A stretch of 64,000 nucleotides of DNA from Heyndrickxia oleronia (GCF_017809215.1 NZ_CP065424.1:1706001-1770000); one strand, 5' to 3'. Shown: positions 28,786-38,464, counted from the stretch's first letter. Program-made: numbers and translations. The notes: generated by a model from the sequence alone, not told the origin.

Positions 28786-30492
28786 ATGAGTAATCAAGCT
28801 ATTAAACCAACTAAGCTTCTAATCATCTCATGGTTGCTAATTTTACCTGCTGGTATATATATAGCTTACCGTTTTTTCCCCTCTGTACCCATGAACCCAC
28901 TTTTAATTTTAGTCTTTTTAGTTTTAGTAGGCGTAGTTGCCTATTTCCCCATCATTATTAATGATACTCCGATATTTTTAGTACAATGGGTAACGTTAGT
29001 AGCCTTTCTTTTACATGGTTTAATATATGAGATTATTTTTATGCAATTTTCCATCCTTATGCTGATGTTTTCATTAAAGATAGGAAAAGATGATAGTTAT
29101 CGTTATTTTATTAATTCAATCATGTTTTTTGTTATTTCACTTTTTAGTGGAGCTGTATTTTATGCACTTGGAGGCAAAGTTGGGTATTTTTCCATTCAAG
29201 AATTAATTATTCCATTATTTGTATATCAAATTGTTCTTTTTATCTTAAATCAAATCCTTTTATACTGGTCGAAAATAATGTTAAAAAAGAAAGCAAAATT
29301 ATTTGCTAAAGATATGATTTGGGATTTCTGTACATTAGTTATGATTCTTCCCCTTGGTCTTGCATTATATTATTTATTTGAAGAGATTAGCTATGTTGCA
29401 TTTCTTTTAATTGGGATCCCCTTCCTTAGTTTTGGTTATGTGTTAAGAATGTATAATTCATCAGAAAGAATTAATGATTATCTACAGCGCGCCGCAGAAA
29501 TAGGACATCAATTGACAGAGAGATTGCAGGTTAATGAAGTACTAGATGTATTTATTCAAAAAATATCGCAAATGTTACCGGTAGATTATGCCTATATTTT
29601 AGACGTAAAAAACGATAAACTTGTTCTTCTTAGAGGAGTAGAAAAAGGAGAGCAACAATTAAATAGTATTCCACCAATTGAAAAGAATGAAGGGATTAGT
29701 GGAATGGTATGGGGAACAAGAAAAGCCGTTTTCTACCATGAAAAATCTGAATGGGAGAAGGATGCAAAAGGATATATGCCTAAAGGTGCTGAAAGTATTA
29801 TTTGTGTTCCTATTTTTAGAGAAAAAAAAGTAGAGGGTATATTATTTTTAGCGTCTACACGAAAGAAACAATATGAAAAATATCAAACGTCAATGTTAGA
29901 TATTTTATGTTCTTATTTTGGCGTGGCGATATCAAATGCTAGACATTATGAAAAAACAAAAAATATAAGTGAACATTGTTCATTAACAAAATTATATAAT
30001 TATCGATATTTTGATGATCTTCTTACGCGTGAATTTGAATTACTGAAAAAAGGTGACCGAAAAGAATTATCTATCATCATGTTAGATATAGATTATTTTA
30101 AGAAGATTAATGATACATATGGCCATCAAAGCGGAAATGAGATCCTTGTTCAAATGGCAAAAAGAATTCGTAGTTTAATAGGAAATAGAGGAACTGTAGC
30201 TAGGTATGGAGGAGAAGAATTTGTTATTCTTCTACCAGATACAAATAAGAAATCAGCATTACGGTTAGCGGAAATCGTTCGTTTAACTATTGCTAATCGC
30301 CCATTTAGTACACAAAATTTTTTAGACTTTGATGAAAAATATGAAAGTGTGGATATAACTGTCAGTATTGGAGTAGCTTCAGCACCAAATGATGCAGATG
30401 ATGCCCTTGCTCTAATTCGCCATGCAGATCGAGCCTTATATATTGGAGCCAAGCGTGAGGGGAAAAATCGTGTAGCGGAATACGTGAAGTAA
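28786..30492 (+). CDS. Membrane-bound GAF-GGDEF diguanylate cyclase
   Basis: 568 residues. About seven N-terminal membrane helices (residues 10-225) form a sensor region of no named family. Then comes a GAF domain (about 235-385, AAEIGHQLTERLQVNEVLDV to ISNARHYE) and a GGDEF domain with an intact active site RYGGEEFVILLPD near 486 and substrate motifs (IMLDIDYFKKINDTYGHQSG). No RxxD inhibitory site is present five residues before GGEEF (NRGTVARY is there), so product inhibition through that site is unlikely. It probably makes c-di-GMP. ATG 28786 follows AGGAGGGG. It lies between folC and comC. Confidence 0.88.
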   Translation: MSNQAIKPTKLLIISWLLILPAGIYIAYRFFPSVPMNPLLILVFLVLVGVVAYFPIIINDTPIFLVQWVTLVAFLLHGLIYEIIFMQFSILMLMFSLKIGKDDSYRYFINSIMFFVISLFSGAVFYALGGKVGYFSIQELIIPLFVYQIVLFILNQILLYWSKIMLKKKAKLFAKDMIWDFCTLVMILPLGLALYYLFEEISYVAFLLIGIPFLSFGYVLRMYNSSERINDYLQRAAEIGHQLTERLQVNEVLDVFIQKISQMLPVDYAYILDVKNDKLVLLRGVEKGEQQLNSIPPIEKNEGISGMVWGTRKAVFYHEKSEWEKDAKGYMPKGAESIICVPIFREKKVEGILFLASTRKKQYEKYQTSMLDILCSYFGVAISNARHYEKTKNISEHCSLTKLYNYRYFDDLLTREFELLKKGDRKELSIIMLDIDYFKKINDTYGHQSGNEILVQMAKRIRSLIGNRGTVARYGGEEFVILLPDTNKKSALRLAEIVRLTIANRPFSTQNFLDFDEKYESVDITVSIGVASAPNDADDALALIRHADRALYIGAKREGKNRVAEYVK

Positions 30493-30593
30493 TAATAAGA
30501 TTTAGAAATATTTGTTTTTGTAGATATTTTATCCAATCAAACAATATAATAGACTTAGATAAACTATTATAACTTAAGGAGTATTTTACTCAT

Positions 30594-31349
30594 ATGGATA
30601 GTTTGATGATCGTATATTTTTTCATATTAGGTCTTGTATTTGGATCATTTTTTAATGTGATTGGATTAAGAGTCCCAGTTAATCAATCAATATTTTTTCC
30701 GAGATCACATTGTCCGAGTTGTAAACACCAATTACGCTGGTTCGAATTAATTCCTTTACTATCATTCCTCTTATTAAATGGAAAGTGTAAGCAGTGTAAA
30801 TCCAAATTGTCAGTATTGTATCCTATAACGGAAATATTGACTGGAGCCTTATTTGCTTATTCTTATATGAAAATTGGATGGGATATTGATTTACTATTTG
30901 TTCTACTATTTATATCATTAATGATCATTATTACGGTAACAGATATTATTTATATGCTTATACCTGATAGAATATTGTTATTTTTCTGCAGTGTATTTAT
31001 CTTCTTAAGAATATTTTATCCCACAAACCCATGGTGGGATTTCATTGTAGGTGCAATAATTGGTTTTTCTTTATTATTGTTCATTGCTATTATTAGCAAG
31101 GGTGCAATGGGCGGGGGAGATGTTAAACTTTTTTTTGTTATCGGATTAATACTGGGTACAAAGCTATCTTTGTTGACATTTATTTTAGCCACGATCCTCG
31201 GTGCCATCTACGGGATTTTTATCATTATTGTTGGAAAATATAAAAAAAGAAAACCGATTCCATTTGGCCCCTTTATTAGCTTAGCATCGATTATTTCTCT
31301 TTTTTACGGAAATGTTATTATTTCTTGGTATTTTGGTGTACTACTTTGA
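30594..31349 (+). CDS. comC: ComC, type IV prepilin-like leader peptidase
   Basis: Membrane aspartyl protease that cleaves the pseudopilins of the competence DNA-uptake machine. 251 residues. The zinc-binding tetracysteine region is CPSC...CKQC (residues 41-67). Catalytic Asp motifs are TVTDIIYMLIPD near 115 and GGGDVKLF near 172 (GxGD type). About eight membrane helices. ATG 30594 follows AAGGAG. spoIIB comes next, as in B. subtilis. Confidence 0.95.
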   Translation: MDSLMIVYFFILGLVFGSFFNVIGLRVPVNQSIFFPRSHCPSCKHQLRWFELIPLLSFLLLNGKCKQCKSKLSVLYPITEILTGALFAYSYMKIGWDIDLLFVLLFISLMIIITVTDIIYMLIPDRILLFFCSVFIFLRIFYPTNPWWDFIVGAIIGFSLLLFIAIISKGAMGGGDVKLFFVIGLILGTKLSLLTFILATILGAIYGIFIIIVGKYKKRKPIPFGPFISLASIISLFYGNVIISWYFGVLL

Positions 31350-31480
31350 ATGTATTGTGTAATCATCTCCTATTAAAAAATTTGACGAAATCCTTCACAG
31401 GCAAGACGACAAAAGTCTTGTTCTTTTTTTTTATCCATGTGGTAGCATATAACAAATATGCGCACGGAAGGGAGACAAAA

Positions 31481-32479
31481 ATGGACAAGCAGAATCAAAA
31501 TCCTAGGATCAAAATTAAAATAAATGGAGAAGAACGTCCATTTAAAGAGGAAATGGAAATCCATGATTGGAAAGTAGCGAAGAAGGAAACAGCTGCTGGT
31601 GCGGAAAACGCTTCAGAAGAGGATTCGTTTGATTGGGTGCTTCCTGAAATAGATGAAAACGAAGTCAATGAGTTTAAAAAAATCCATTATCCAAACATTC
31701 ATTCCAAATCTAGTTTTAAAAATAAATTCAAAAGAAAATCAGGGAATCAACACCTATCAGCACTTTTGATTTCAGTAATCACTGCAGTAACTATTGGTGT
31801 CATTATTGGGATATTTATGTTGAAAATAGTTATTTATCAAACGAATTCATCAGGACAAGCAAATGTTTCTAAACAGACTGATACCAATCAAGCGCCATCT
31901 AATAATGGAATATCTTCGACGGTTCAAATTCCAACCCTAACATCTTCTTTTGTCCAAGGTGGTGTTTTTAAAGACCCTGAACCTATAGTAAATACGATTA
32001 AAAGTAAGGGGCTACCAGCGATTGTGCTTCCTATGAATAATCAGAATTATATTTATATAAGTGTTTCAGGTAATTTAGATACTGCTAAAGAATTAGCCTC
32101 TATATTAAAAGATAAAGGGGTTGAAGTTTATGCAAAGGAGCTAAGTATTGAAGGGAAAAAAATATCTATAACTACAAAAGATGAAGCAAAGCTTATTACT
32201 GAAGCGATTTCGCTTTTCCCGACATTAGCAGAAGAAATTTCAAAATCCTTTATTACTGGGCAAACGAACAGTGAAAAAATTGCATCACTTCAAGAAAAAA
32301 TAAACAAAATAAATAGCATAAAGGACGTCAAAAGTAAGGATATTGATTTATTGAGGAAACTGGAAGTAACTAGTCTAAAGTCACTGATTAGCTTCAAAGA
32401 TCTACAAAATAAGGAAGAATTAATGGATGCGCAAATGTCCTTATTAACCTTTGTTGAAAAAATAAATCAATTAAAATAG
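31481..32479 (+). CDS. spoIIB: SpoIIB, SPOR-domain sporulation septum protein
   Basis: 332 residues: a charged cytoplasmic N-terminus, one transmembrane helix (ALLISVITAVTIGVIIGIFM near residue 95) and an extracellular SPOR domain (QGGVFKDPEPIVNTIKSKGL near 165), which binds denuded peptidoglycan at septa. In B. subtilis SpoIIB localises the SpoIID/M/P engulfment machinery to the polar septum. Position between comC and maf is conserved. ATG 31481 (MDKQNQNPRIKIKING) follows GGAAGGGAG; the frame is open upstream to 31325 but overlaps comC, so the shorter start is preferred. Confidence 0.9.
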   Translation: MDKQNQNPRIKIKINGEERPFKEEMEIHDWKVAKKETAAGAENASEEDSFDWVLPEIDENEVNEFKKIHYPNIHSKSSFKNKFKRKSGNQHLSALLISVITAVTIGVIIGIFMLKIVIYQTNSSGQANVSKQTDTNQAPSNNGISSTVQIPTLTSSFVQGGVFKDPEPIVNTIKSKGLPAIVLPMNNQNYIYISVSGNLDTAKELASILKDKGVEVYAKELSIEGKKISITTKDEAKLITEAISLFPTLAEEISKSFITGQTNSEKIASLQEKINKINSIKDVKSKDIDLLRKLEVTSLKSLISFKDLQNKEELMDAQMSLLTFVEKINQLK

Positions 32480-32495
32480 ATTATTTTATATACTT

Positions 32496-32543
32496 TCCCT
32501 ATTGAAGGTCGGAAATTCTAATTCAATAGGGATTAGTTTTGTA
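32496..32543 (+). terminator. Hairpin after spoIIB
   Basis: TCCCTATTGAA and TTCAATAGGGA form a perfect 11-bp stem around a 15-base loop, followed by a weak T tract. Confidence 0.55.
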
Positions 32544-32659
32544 GAAGAAAAATTTCTTTTTTATGCCAAATTTCGATTATTTTCATTGTGAATGGTTATG
32601 TTATTTGATAGGATAATATTGTATCTCTCAACTTCTACTAAGAAAGTTTAGGTGAACAC

Positions 32660-33232
32660 ATGTCTAATTTAATATTAGCTTCATCATCTCCTCGCAGAAA
32701 AGAACTTCTAGCAAAGTTACAAACCCCATTTACGGTCGTAACCAGTCATGTGAATGAAGAATTTGAAAAAAATTACTCCCCAGAGCAAGTTGTTTTAGAG
32801 TTAGCGACAAGAAAGGCTAAAGCTGTATCAAGAGAGTATCCAAATTCCATTGTTATCGGAGCAGACACGATTGTTGTACATGCTCAGCAAATTCTTGGGA
32901 AACCAAAGGATAAAGATCATGCAAGAAGCATTCTTGAAGGGCTTTCAGGTAAAACACATTCGGTTCTAACTGGTGTTGCGATTATTCATGCGGAAAGCAT
33001 TCAAACGTTTTACGAAAAAACAGATGTGACATTTTGGGAGCTGTCATCAAAGGAAATTGAAAATTATTTAAACAGTGGTGAACCATTCGACAAAGCTGGT
33101 GCGTACGGTATTCAAGGTTTAGGATCTTTATTCGTCAAATCCATACATGGTGATTTTTACAATGTTGTTGGTTTACCGATCTCACGATTAAAAAAAGTAC
33201 TTGAGGAATGGAACCTATTATCCTCATGTTGA
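32660..33232 (+). CDS. maf: Maf-type nucleotide pyrophosphatase (septum-site protein Maf)
   Basis: 190-residue nucleoside triphosphate pyrophosphatase acting on dTTP/UTP and modified nucleotides; overexpression blocks septation and transformation in B. subtilis. LASSSPRRKELLAKL at the N-terminus is the signature, VIGADTIVVHAQQILGKPKD near 69 holds the acidic catalytic residues, and GAYGIQGLGSLFVKSIHGD near 151 is the C-terminal motif. ATG 32660 follows a modest TTTAGGTG site. radC is 48 bases downstream. Confidence 0.95.
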   Translation: MSNLILASSSPRRKELLAKLQTPFTVVTSHVNEEFEKNYSPEQVVLELATRKAKAVSREYPNSIVIGADTIVVHAQQILGKPKDKDHARSILEGLSGKTHSVLTGVAIIHAESIQTFYEKTDVTFWELSSKEIENYLNSGEPFDKAGAYGIQGLGSLFVKSIHGDFYNVVGLPISRLKKVLEEWNLLSSC

Positions 33233-33280
33233 TGTACGGCCTCTTAAAATGCGCATCTCGCCTAGGAGGTTACACTGAAA

Positions 33281-33964
33281 GTGGAAAAAATAATGATTCG
33301 CGATTACCCTGCTGGTGAACGTCCACGTGAAAGGCTTGTTAAACATGGAGCAAGGAGCCTTTCTAATCAAGAATTACTGGCCATTCTACTTAGAACAGGG
33401 ACAAAGGATGAGTCAGTAATTCAAATGGCCAATCGCGTGTTGCAAGCCTTTGATGGATTAAGATTGTTAAAGGAAGCCTCATTAGAAGAAATAATGAAAA
33501 TTAAAGGGATTGGGTTTGCGAAAGCCGTTCAAATTTTAGCTACTATTGAAATCGGTCGCAGAATAGGGAATCTTACCTATAATGACCGTTACATTATTCG
33601 AAGTCCAGAAGATGCTGCAAATTACGTTATGAATGATATGCGGTTTCTATCACAGGAACATTTCGTTTGTATATATTTAAGTACAAAAAATCAAGTGATC
33701 CATCAACAAACCATTTTTATCGGAAGCTTGAATGCCTCAATCGTCCACCCAAGGGAGGTATTTAAGGAAGCCTTCCGAAGATCCGCTGCATCCATTATCT
33801 GTATCCATAATCATCCATCGGGAGATCCAGGTCCTTCACGTGAAGATATTGAAGTAACCAAAAGATTAGTAGAGTGTGGTAAAATAATAGGGATTGAAAT
33901 TTTAGACCATTTAATTATAGGGGACAAAAAATTCGTAAGTCTGAAAGAAAAAGGATATTTATAG
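33281..33964 (+). CDS. radC: RadC family protein with JAB/MPN metalloprotease-like domain
   Basis: 227 residues: a helix-hairpin-helix-like N-terminal part (ILLRTGTKDESVIQMANRVL) and a C-terminal JAB1/MPN domain with the zinc motif CIHNHPSGDPGPSREDI near 174. The family was named for a repair phenotype since disputed; its biochemical role is uncertain. GTG 33281 is chosen because AGGAGG lies 11 bases upstream; ATG 33293 would be too far. It sits between maf and mreB as in B. subtilis. Confidence 0.93.
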   Translation: MEKIMIRDYPAGERPRERLVKHGARSLSNQELLAILLRTGTKDESVIQMANRVLQAFDGLRLLKEASLEEIMKIKGIGFAKAVQILATIEIGRRIGNLTYNDRYIIRSPEDAANYVMNDMRFLSQEHFVCIYLSTKNQVIHQQTIFIGSLNASIVHPREVFKEAFRRSAASIICIHNHPSGDPGPSREDIEVTKRLVECGKIIGIEILDHLIIGDKKFVSLKEKGYL

Positions 33965-34290
33965 TACTATTAATTTTGCTCTTGTTACGATATAATAATG
34001 TTTATGATTTTTGCAGAAACTTGTTTCTTCGCTAAAAAAAGACAATATTTTCACATGAACTACACAATATAAGATAGAGAAACATTGTTTTTGATATGGA
34101 GTAGTTCGTATTTTAGGATTAGAAGAAATAATGGTTTAGTTTGCTCCAATCATTCATATTCAGAATAAGTGGCTATAATTGAACAATTTTTGTTCATATA
34201 GCTTAAAAAAGAAAAGAAATTTGTATTTAAATGTTATAAGGCATGGATAAGCCTTAGGAAACATTTCAGAGTAGAAAGGGAGATACATCA
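33965..34290 (+). promoter_or_regulatory. mreB upstream region with palindrome by a -10-like site
   Basis: This 326-base stretch has no gene. TATAAT at 34174-34179 is directly followed by the perfect inverted repeat TGAACAA-TTT-TTGTTCA (34180-34196). No clear -35 stands 17 bases upstream. The palindrome overlaps where transcription would begin, so it could be an operator or a 5' hairpin of the mre message. A further TATAAT occurs at 33992. The ribosome site before mreB is AAAGGGAG. No riboswitch was recognised. Confidence 0.4.
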
Positions 34291-35310
34291 ATGTTTGGTA
34301 GTAGAGATCTTGGGATTGATCTAGGAACAGCGAATACACTCGTTTTTATAAAAGGAAAAGGAATCGTTGTACGGGAGCCTTCTGTTGTGGCCATACATAC
34401 AGATACGAAACAAATCGTTGCCGTTGGTAATGATGCAAAAAATATGATTGGCCGTACTCCAGGTAATATTGTGGCAACTAGACCAATGAAGGATGGAGTT
34501 ATTGCTGATTATGAAACAACAGCAACCATGATGAAATATTATATAAAGCAAGCAACGAAAAATAAAGGCGGAGGATTTTCTAGAAAACCATATGTGATGG
34601 TATGTGTACCATCTGGTATTACGTCTGTTGAAGAAAGAGCTGTTATTGATGCAACAAGACAAGCTGGCGCACGTGATGCATTTCCAATTGAAGAGCCTTT
34701 TGCAGCAGCGATCGGTGCCAACCTGCCGGTATGGGAACCTACTGGGAGTATGGTCGTTGATATTGGTGGCGGTACAACTGAAGTAGCTATTATCTCATTA
34801 GGTGGAATTGTAACGAGTCAATCTATCCGTGTAGCTGGTGATGAAATTGATGAATCCATTATTAGCTATATTCGAAAAACTTATAATCTTTTAATTGGTG
34901 ACCGTACCGCTGAAGCGATTAAAATGGAAATAGGCTCAGCTGGAGAACCTGAAGGTATTGAACCGATGGAGATTCGCGGACGTGACTTATTAACAGGATT
35001 ACCAAAAACCATTGAAATCACCGCTGAAGAGATTTCTATGGCTTTACATGATACTGTTCATGCTATTATTGATGCTGTGAAAGGCACATTGGAACAAACA
35101 CCTCCTGAGCTTGCTGCGGATATTATGGACCGTGGAATCGTCTTAACCGGCGGAGGAGCCTTGCTACGTAACTTAGATAAAGTAATTAGTAAGGAAACAA
35201 GTATGCCAGTCTTAATTGCCGAAAATCCATTGGATTGTGTAGCAATTGGAACAGGTAACGCGCTTGAACATATTGATTTGTTTAAAAATAGAGTAAAAGA
35301 TAGTAAATAA
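34291..35310 (+). CDS. mreB: MreB, actin-like cell-shape protein
   Basis: 339 residues, actin/Hsp70 ATPase fold. [19 protein letters not shown] is the phosphate-1 motif, [19 protein letters not shown] near 153 phosphate-2, and [11 protein letters not shown] near 283 the adenosine motif. MreB filaments move along the inner membrane with the elongasome and orient wall synthesis. First gene of mreBCD-minCD. Confidence 0.98.
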   Translation: MFGSRDLGIDLGTANTLVFIKGKGIVVREPSVVAIHTDTKQIVAVGNDAKNMIGRTPGNIVATRPMKDGVIADYETTATMMKYYIKQATKNKGGGFSRKPYVMVCVPSGITSVEERAVIDATRQAGARDAFPIEEPFAAAIGANLPVWEPTGSMVVDIGGGTTEVAIISLGGIVTSQSIRVAGDEIDESIISYIRKTYNLLIGDRTAEAIKMEIGSAGEPEGIEPMEIRGRDLLTGLPKTIEITAEEISMALHDTVHAIIDAVKGTLEQTPPELAADIMDRGIVLTGGGALLRNLDKVISKETSMPVLIAENPLDCVAIGTGNALEHIDLFKNRVKDSK

Positions 35311-35315
35311 GGGGA

Positions 35316-35332
35316 AGGGGCATCATGCCCCT
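35316..35332 (+). other. Hairpin between mreB and mreC
   Basis: AGGGGCAT-C-ATGCCCCT is a perfect palindrome, 6 bases after the mreB stop, with a T-rich stretch further on. It could reduce transcription into mreC so that mreB is made in excess, or stabilise the mreB end. Confidence 0.5.
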
Positions 35333-35387
35333 ATCCTTCTTGTTTTTACTATACATAAATGGATTTTTTCTTAATGGGGTGGATAGT

Positions 35388-36239
35388 ATGCCACAATTCT
35401 TTTTAAATAAACGTTTGATAATTTTGCTAATTAGTATTATTTTACTAGTAGCATTAATTGGTTATTCTTTACGTGATCATAAAAATGTATCGAAACCAGA
35501 ACAATTTGTTAGAGATATAGTAGGTTTTGGACAATCAGTCATAGCTATACCTGCAAATGGAGTAGCTGATTTTTTCGGAAGTATTAAAGATATCCAAAAT
35601 ACATATACCGAAAATAAAAAATTGAAGGCTCGTTTAGAAGAACTGCCGAAATTATCTGCTGAAGTGGCAGATTTAAAACAGCAAAATGATGAATTGAAAA
35701 AAATCTTAGATAAAGAAGATTTAAGGGAATATTCATCAATACAAGCGACAATTATTTCGAGATCACCAGAACAATGGTATGAATATATCAATATAAATAA
35801 AGGCTCTGTCAATGGTGTTGCAAAAAATATGGCAGTAATAACATCAGAGGGACTTTTAGGAAAAGTAGTTGATACTTCAGAGTTCTATTCAAAAGTAGAG
35901 CTTTTGAGTTCAACAAATCCTAAAAATCGCATATCGGCTGTTATTAAAAGTGAAAAACCTGAATATGGCCTAATTGAAGGATATGATGAGGAAAACAAAG
36001 TGTTATTACTTAAAACGATTCCCTATGATGTGAAAGTAAAAAAAGGTGATGTCGTAGAAACCTCTGGTTTAGGAGGGATTTTTCCAAAGGATATTCTTAT
36101 TGGTACGGTTGAAAAATTAGTGCCGGATGAAAATGGACTAACCCAAACCGCTTATGTAAAACCATATGCAAACTTTTACAGTATCGAACATGTGCAAATA
36201 ATTGATCGCAAAGTGAAGCAGCATGGGGAGGGAGAATGA
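35388..36239 (+). CDS. mreC: MreC, rod-shape-determining protein
   Basis: 283 residues: a short cytoplasmic tail, one transmembrane helix (LIILLISIILLVALIGYSL near residue 9), a coiled coil (TENKKLKARLEELPKLSAEV) and an extracellular beta-barrel pair. It connects MreB with the penicillin-binding proteins of the elongasome. ATG 35388 (MPQFFLNKRL) matches the family and follows GGGGTGG; the open frame reaches 35325 but lacks a good ribosome site. It overlaps mreD. Confidence 0.95.
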   Translation: MPQFFLNKRLIILLISIILLVALIGYSLRDHKNVSKPEQFVRDIVGFGQSVIAIPANGVADFFGSIKDIQNTYTENKKLKARLEELPKLSAEVADLKQQNDELKKILDKEDLREYSSIQATIISRSPEQWYEYININKGSVNGVAKNMAVITSEGLLGKVVDTSEFYSKVELLSSTNPKNRISAVIKSEKPEYGLIEGYDEENKVLLLKTIPYDVKVKKGDVVETSGLGGIFPKDILIGTVEKLVPDENGLTQTAYVKPYANFYSIEHVQIIDRKVKQHGEGE

Positions 36240-36757
36240 TGAAACGCATTATTCTTCCTCTTATTTTAAGCATTTGTTTTATTAGTGAGAGTTTGTTTGT
36301 TCAATTTGTTCCAAGAGATCCCTTTGGAAGCAGAATGATTATTGTGCCACATTTTCTCTTAGTAGTACTATTGTTAATGGGTATTTACTATGTCAGAAAT
36401 CGTGCCATTGTATTTGCGTTTATTTTCGGATTAATATTTGATGTATTTCATACAGGAATTCTGGGAGTTTATCTATTCTTGTTTCCATTATCTATCTATA
36501 TTGCTTCCAAGATGATGAAGATACTCCAAACGAATATATTTATTGCTGGGCTTGTGACTATATTAAATGTTGCTATCGTTGAATTTCTAGTATACGAGCT
36601 AAATATTTTAATTGAACATGTATCAATGTCAATGATGACTTTTTTGAATATTAGACTTTTGCCAACATTAGTGGTTAATTTGATATTCTTTGTTATTTTT
36701 TCTTACCCATTAAAAAAATTAATGGAACGAAGAAAGAAGCAAGTGATAGCTGAATAA
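36239..36757 (+). CDS. mreD: MreD, rod-shape-determining membrane protein
   Basis: 172 residues, five or six hydrophobic helices, typical MreD (FVPRDPFGSRMIIVPHFLL, FGLIFDVFHTGILGVY). It is a membrane partner of MreC in the elongasome. Either ATG 36236 or 36239 could be used; MKRIILP matches B. subtilis MKRF, so 36239. GGAGGGAG stands 5-8 bases upstream, inside mreC. Confidence 0.93.
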   Translation: MKRIILPLILSICFISESLFVQFVPRDPFGSRMIIVPHFLLVVLLLMGIYYVRNRAIVFAFIFGLIFDVFHTGILGVYLFLFPLSIYIASKMMKILQTNIFIAGLVTILNVAIVEFLVYELNILIEHVSMSMMTFLNIRLLPTLVVNLIFFVIFSYPLKKLMERRKKQVIAE

Positions 36758-36837
36758 TTTTATGAATCACAAATTAGAATAGAGGAAAATCACTTAGTAT
36801 TGTCGAATATTATAGCCACTGAGGTGAGCAATTTGCG

Positions 36838-37518
36838 ATGAGAAAAAGACAGAATGTGATGATTAAGGGTACAAAAGAAGGACTAATTCTACATTTGAAC
36901 GACCAATGCTCCTACCTTGAATTGAAAGAAGAGTTAGAAGAAAAGCTTGTTGTTCATCATATAGAGAATGAAGAAAGTCCTTTAATCACTGTTAGAATAC
37001 AAGTAGGAAATAGATATATATCTCCGGATCAAGAGGAAGAGTTAAAAGAATTAGTGCGTAATAAACGAAATTTAGTTGTTGAAGAAGTTCAGAGTAATGT
37101 AATAACGAAGGAATCTGCCGAAAAAATGCAAAAAGAGAATGAAATCTATTCGGTAACAACCATTGTTCGCTCTGGACAAGTATTAGAGGTACCAGGTGAT
37201 TTATTACTGGTAGGAGATGTGAATCCTGGCGGAACCGCAATTGCTGGTGGTAATATCTTTATTATGGGGGCTCTTAAGGGTGTTGCACATGCAGGATTTA
37301 ATGGTAATAAAGATGCTGTTGTTGCAGCATCATTAATGATGCCATCACAAATAAGAATCTCTGATTGCATTAATCGGGCCCCTGATCAGTATGGTAAAGA
37401 AGAACAGCATGGAATGGAATGTGCATACATAGACGACACTAATCATATTGTCATTGATCGTATTCAGGTATTAAAACATCTTAGACCAAATATTACTAGA
37501 TTTAAAGGGGGATACTAA
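36838..37518 (+). CDS. minC: MinC, septum-site inhibitor of FtsZ
   Basis: 226 residues: N-terminal FtsZ-interacting domain (VMIKGTKEGLILHL) and C-terminal beta-helix domain with GDLLLVGDVNPGGTAIAGGN near 122 and GALKGVAHAGFNG, which binds MinD and FtsZ tails. It blocks Z-ring formation away from midcell. ATG 36838 follows GAGGTGAG. minD begins 2 bases after its stop. Confidence 0.95.
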   Translation: MRKRQNVMIKGTKEGLILHLNDQCSYLELKEELEEKLVVHHIENEESPLITVRIQVGNRYISPDQEEELKELVRNKRNLVVEEVQSNVITKESAEKMQKENEIYSVTTIVRSGQVLEVPGDLLLVGDVNPGGTAIAGGNIFIMGALKGVAHAGFNGNKDAVVAASLMMPSQIRISDCINRAPDQYGKEEQHGMECAYIDDTNHIVIDRIQVLKHLRPNITRFKGGY

Positions 37519-37520
37519 TC

Positions 37521-38327
37521 ATGGGTGAGGCAATAGTTATCACTTCCGGTAAGGGTGGTGTTGGTAAGACCACTACATCTGCTAATTTAGGTACGGCACT
37601 AGCTCTCCAAGGAAAGAAGGTTTGTCTTGTTGATACAGATATTGGACTTCGGAACTTGGATGTTGTGTTGGGACTTGAAAACAGAATCATTTATGATTTA
37701 GTAGATGTTGTGGAGGGCCGTTGTAAACCCCATCAAGCATTAGTAAAGGATAAAAGATTCGAAGATAAGTTATTTCTTCTCCCTGCTGCACAAACAAGTG
37801 ATAAAACAGCGGTAAATCCAGAACAAATGAAAAATCTAATCAGTGAATTGAAGCAAGAGTACGATTATATTGTTATCGATTGTCCTGCTGGTATTGAACA
37901 TGGATTCAAAAATGCCGTAGCTGGAGCAGATAAAGCAATCGTTGTAACAACACCAGAGAAGTCTGCTGTACGTGATGCAGATCGGATAATTGGTTTGCTA
38001 GAAAAAGAGAAACATATTGAAGCGCCAAGATTAGTCATTAACAGAATACGAAATCATTTAATGACCAATGGTGATATGCTTGATATTGATGAAATTACTA
38101 CGCATCTTTCTATAGATTTAATAGGAATTGTACTAGATGATGAAGAAGTAATTAAATCCTCTAATCAAGGGGAACCGATTGTAATGAATCCAAATAGTAA
38201 AGCTTCAATTGCTTATCGAAATATTGCGAGAAGAATACTAGGTGAATCAGTTCCGTTGCAGCAATTGGAAGACCCTAAAACAGGTGTATTTGCAAAAATA
38301 AAAAAATTATTTGGTGTGAAAGCCTAA
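37521..38327 (+). CDS. minD: MinD, membrane-cycling ATPase of the Min system
   Basis: 268 residues, deviant Walker A ATPase (GKGGVGKTTTSANLG near residue 10) with DTDIGLRNLDVVLG and DCPAGIEHGF. The C-terminal amphipathic membrane-targeting helix is visible (GVFAKIKKLFGVKA). ATP-bound dimers recruit MinC to the membrane. It follows minC directly after AAAGGGGG. In bacilli polar placement depends on DivIVA, not on MinE, and no minE is present. Confidence 0.98.
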   Translation: MGEAIVITSGKGGVGKTTTSANLGTALALQGKKVCLVDTDIGLRNLDVVLGLENRIIYDLVDVVEGRCKPHQALVKDKRFEDKLFLLPAAQTSDKTAVNPEQMKNLISELKQEYDYIVIDCPAGIEHGFKNAVAGADKAIVVTTPEKSAVRDADRIIGLLEKEKHIEAPRLVINRIRNHLMTNGDMLDIDEITTHLSIDLIGIVLDDEEVIKSSNQGEPIVMNPNSKASIAYRNIARRILGESVPLQQLEDPKTGVFAKIKKLFGVKA

Positions 38328-38332
38328 TCAAA

Positions 38333-38356
38333 CCCTCCTAATGGAGGGCTTTTTTA
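38333..38356 (+). terminator. Terminator after minD
   Basis: CCCTCC-TAAT-GGAGGG followed by C and a T6 run, 6 bases after minD. It ends the mreBCD-minCD transcript. Confidence 0.88.
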
Positions 38357-38464
38357 ATATGATTTTGAAAAATATTGTTTTGGTGTAATTCACTAAAGCT
38401 TGTCATATCCGTCTTCTTTCATTCATATAATTGTACAAACTGTTTAAGGGAGAATGGTGATAGG

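Noticed and set aside
34604..34786. Short + strand frame inside mreB
   Set aside because: Out-of-frame shadow of mreB with no independent ribosome site.
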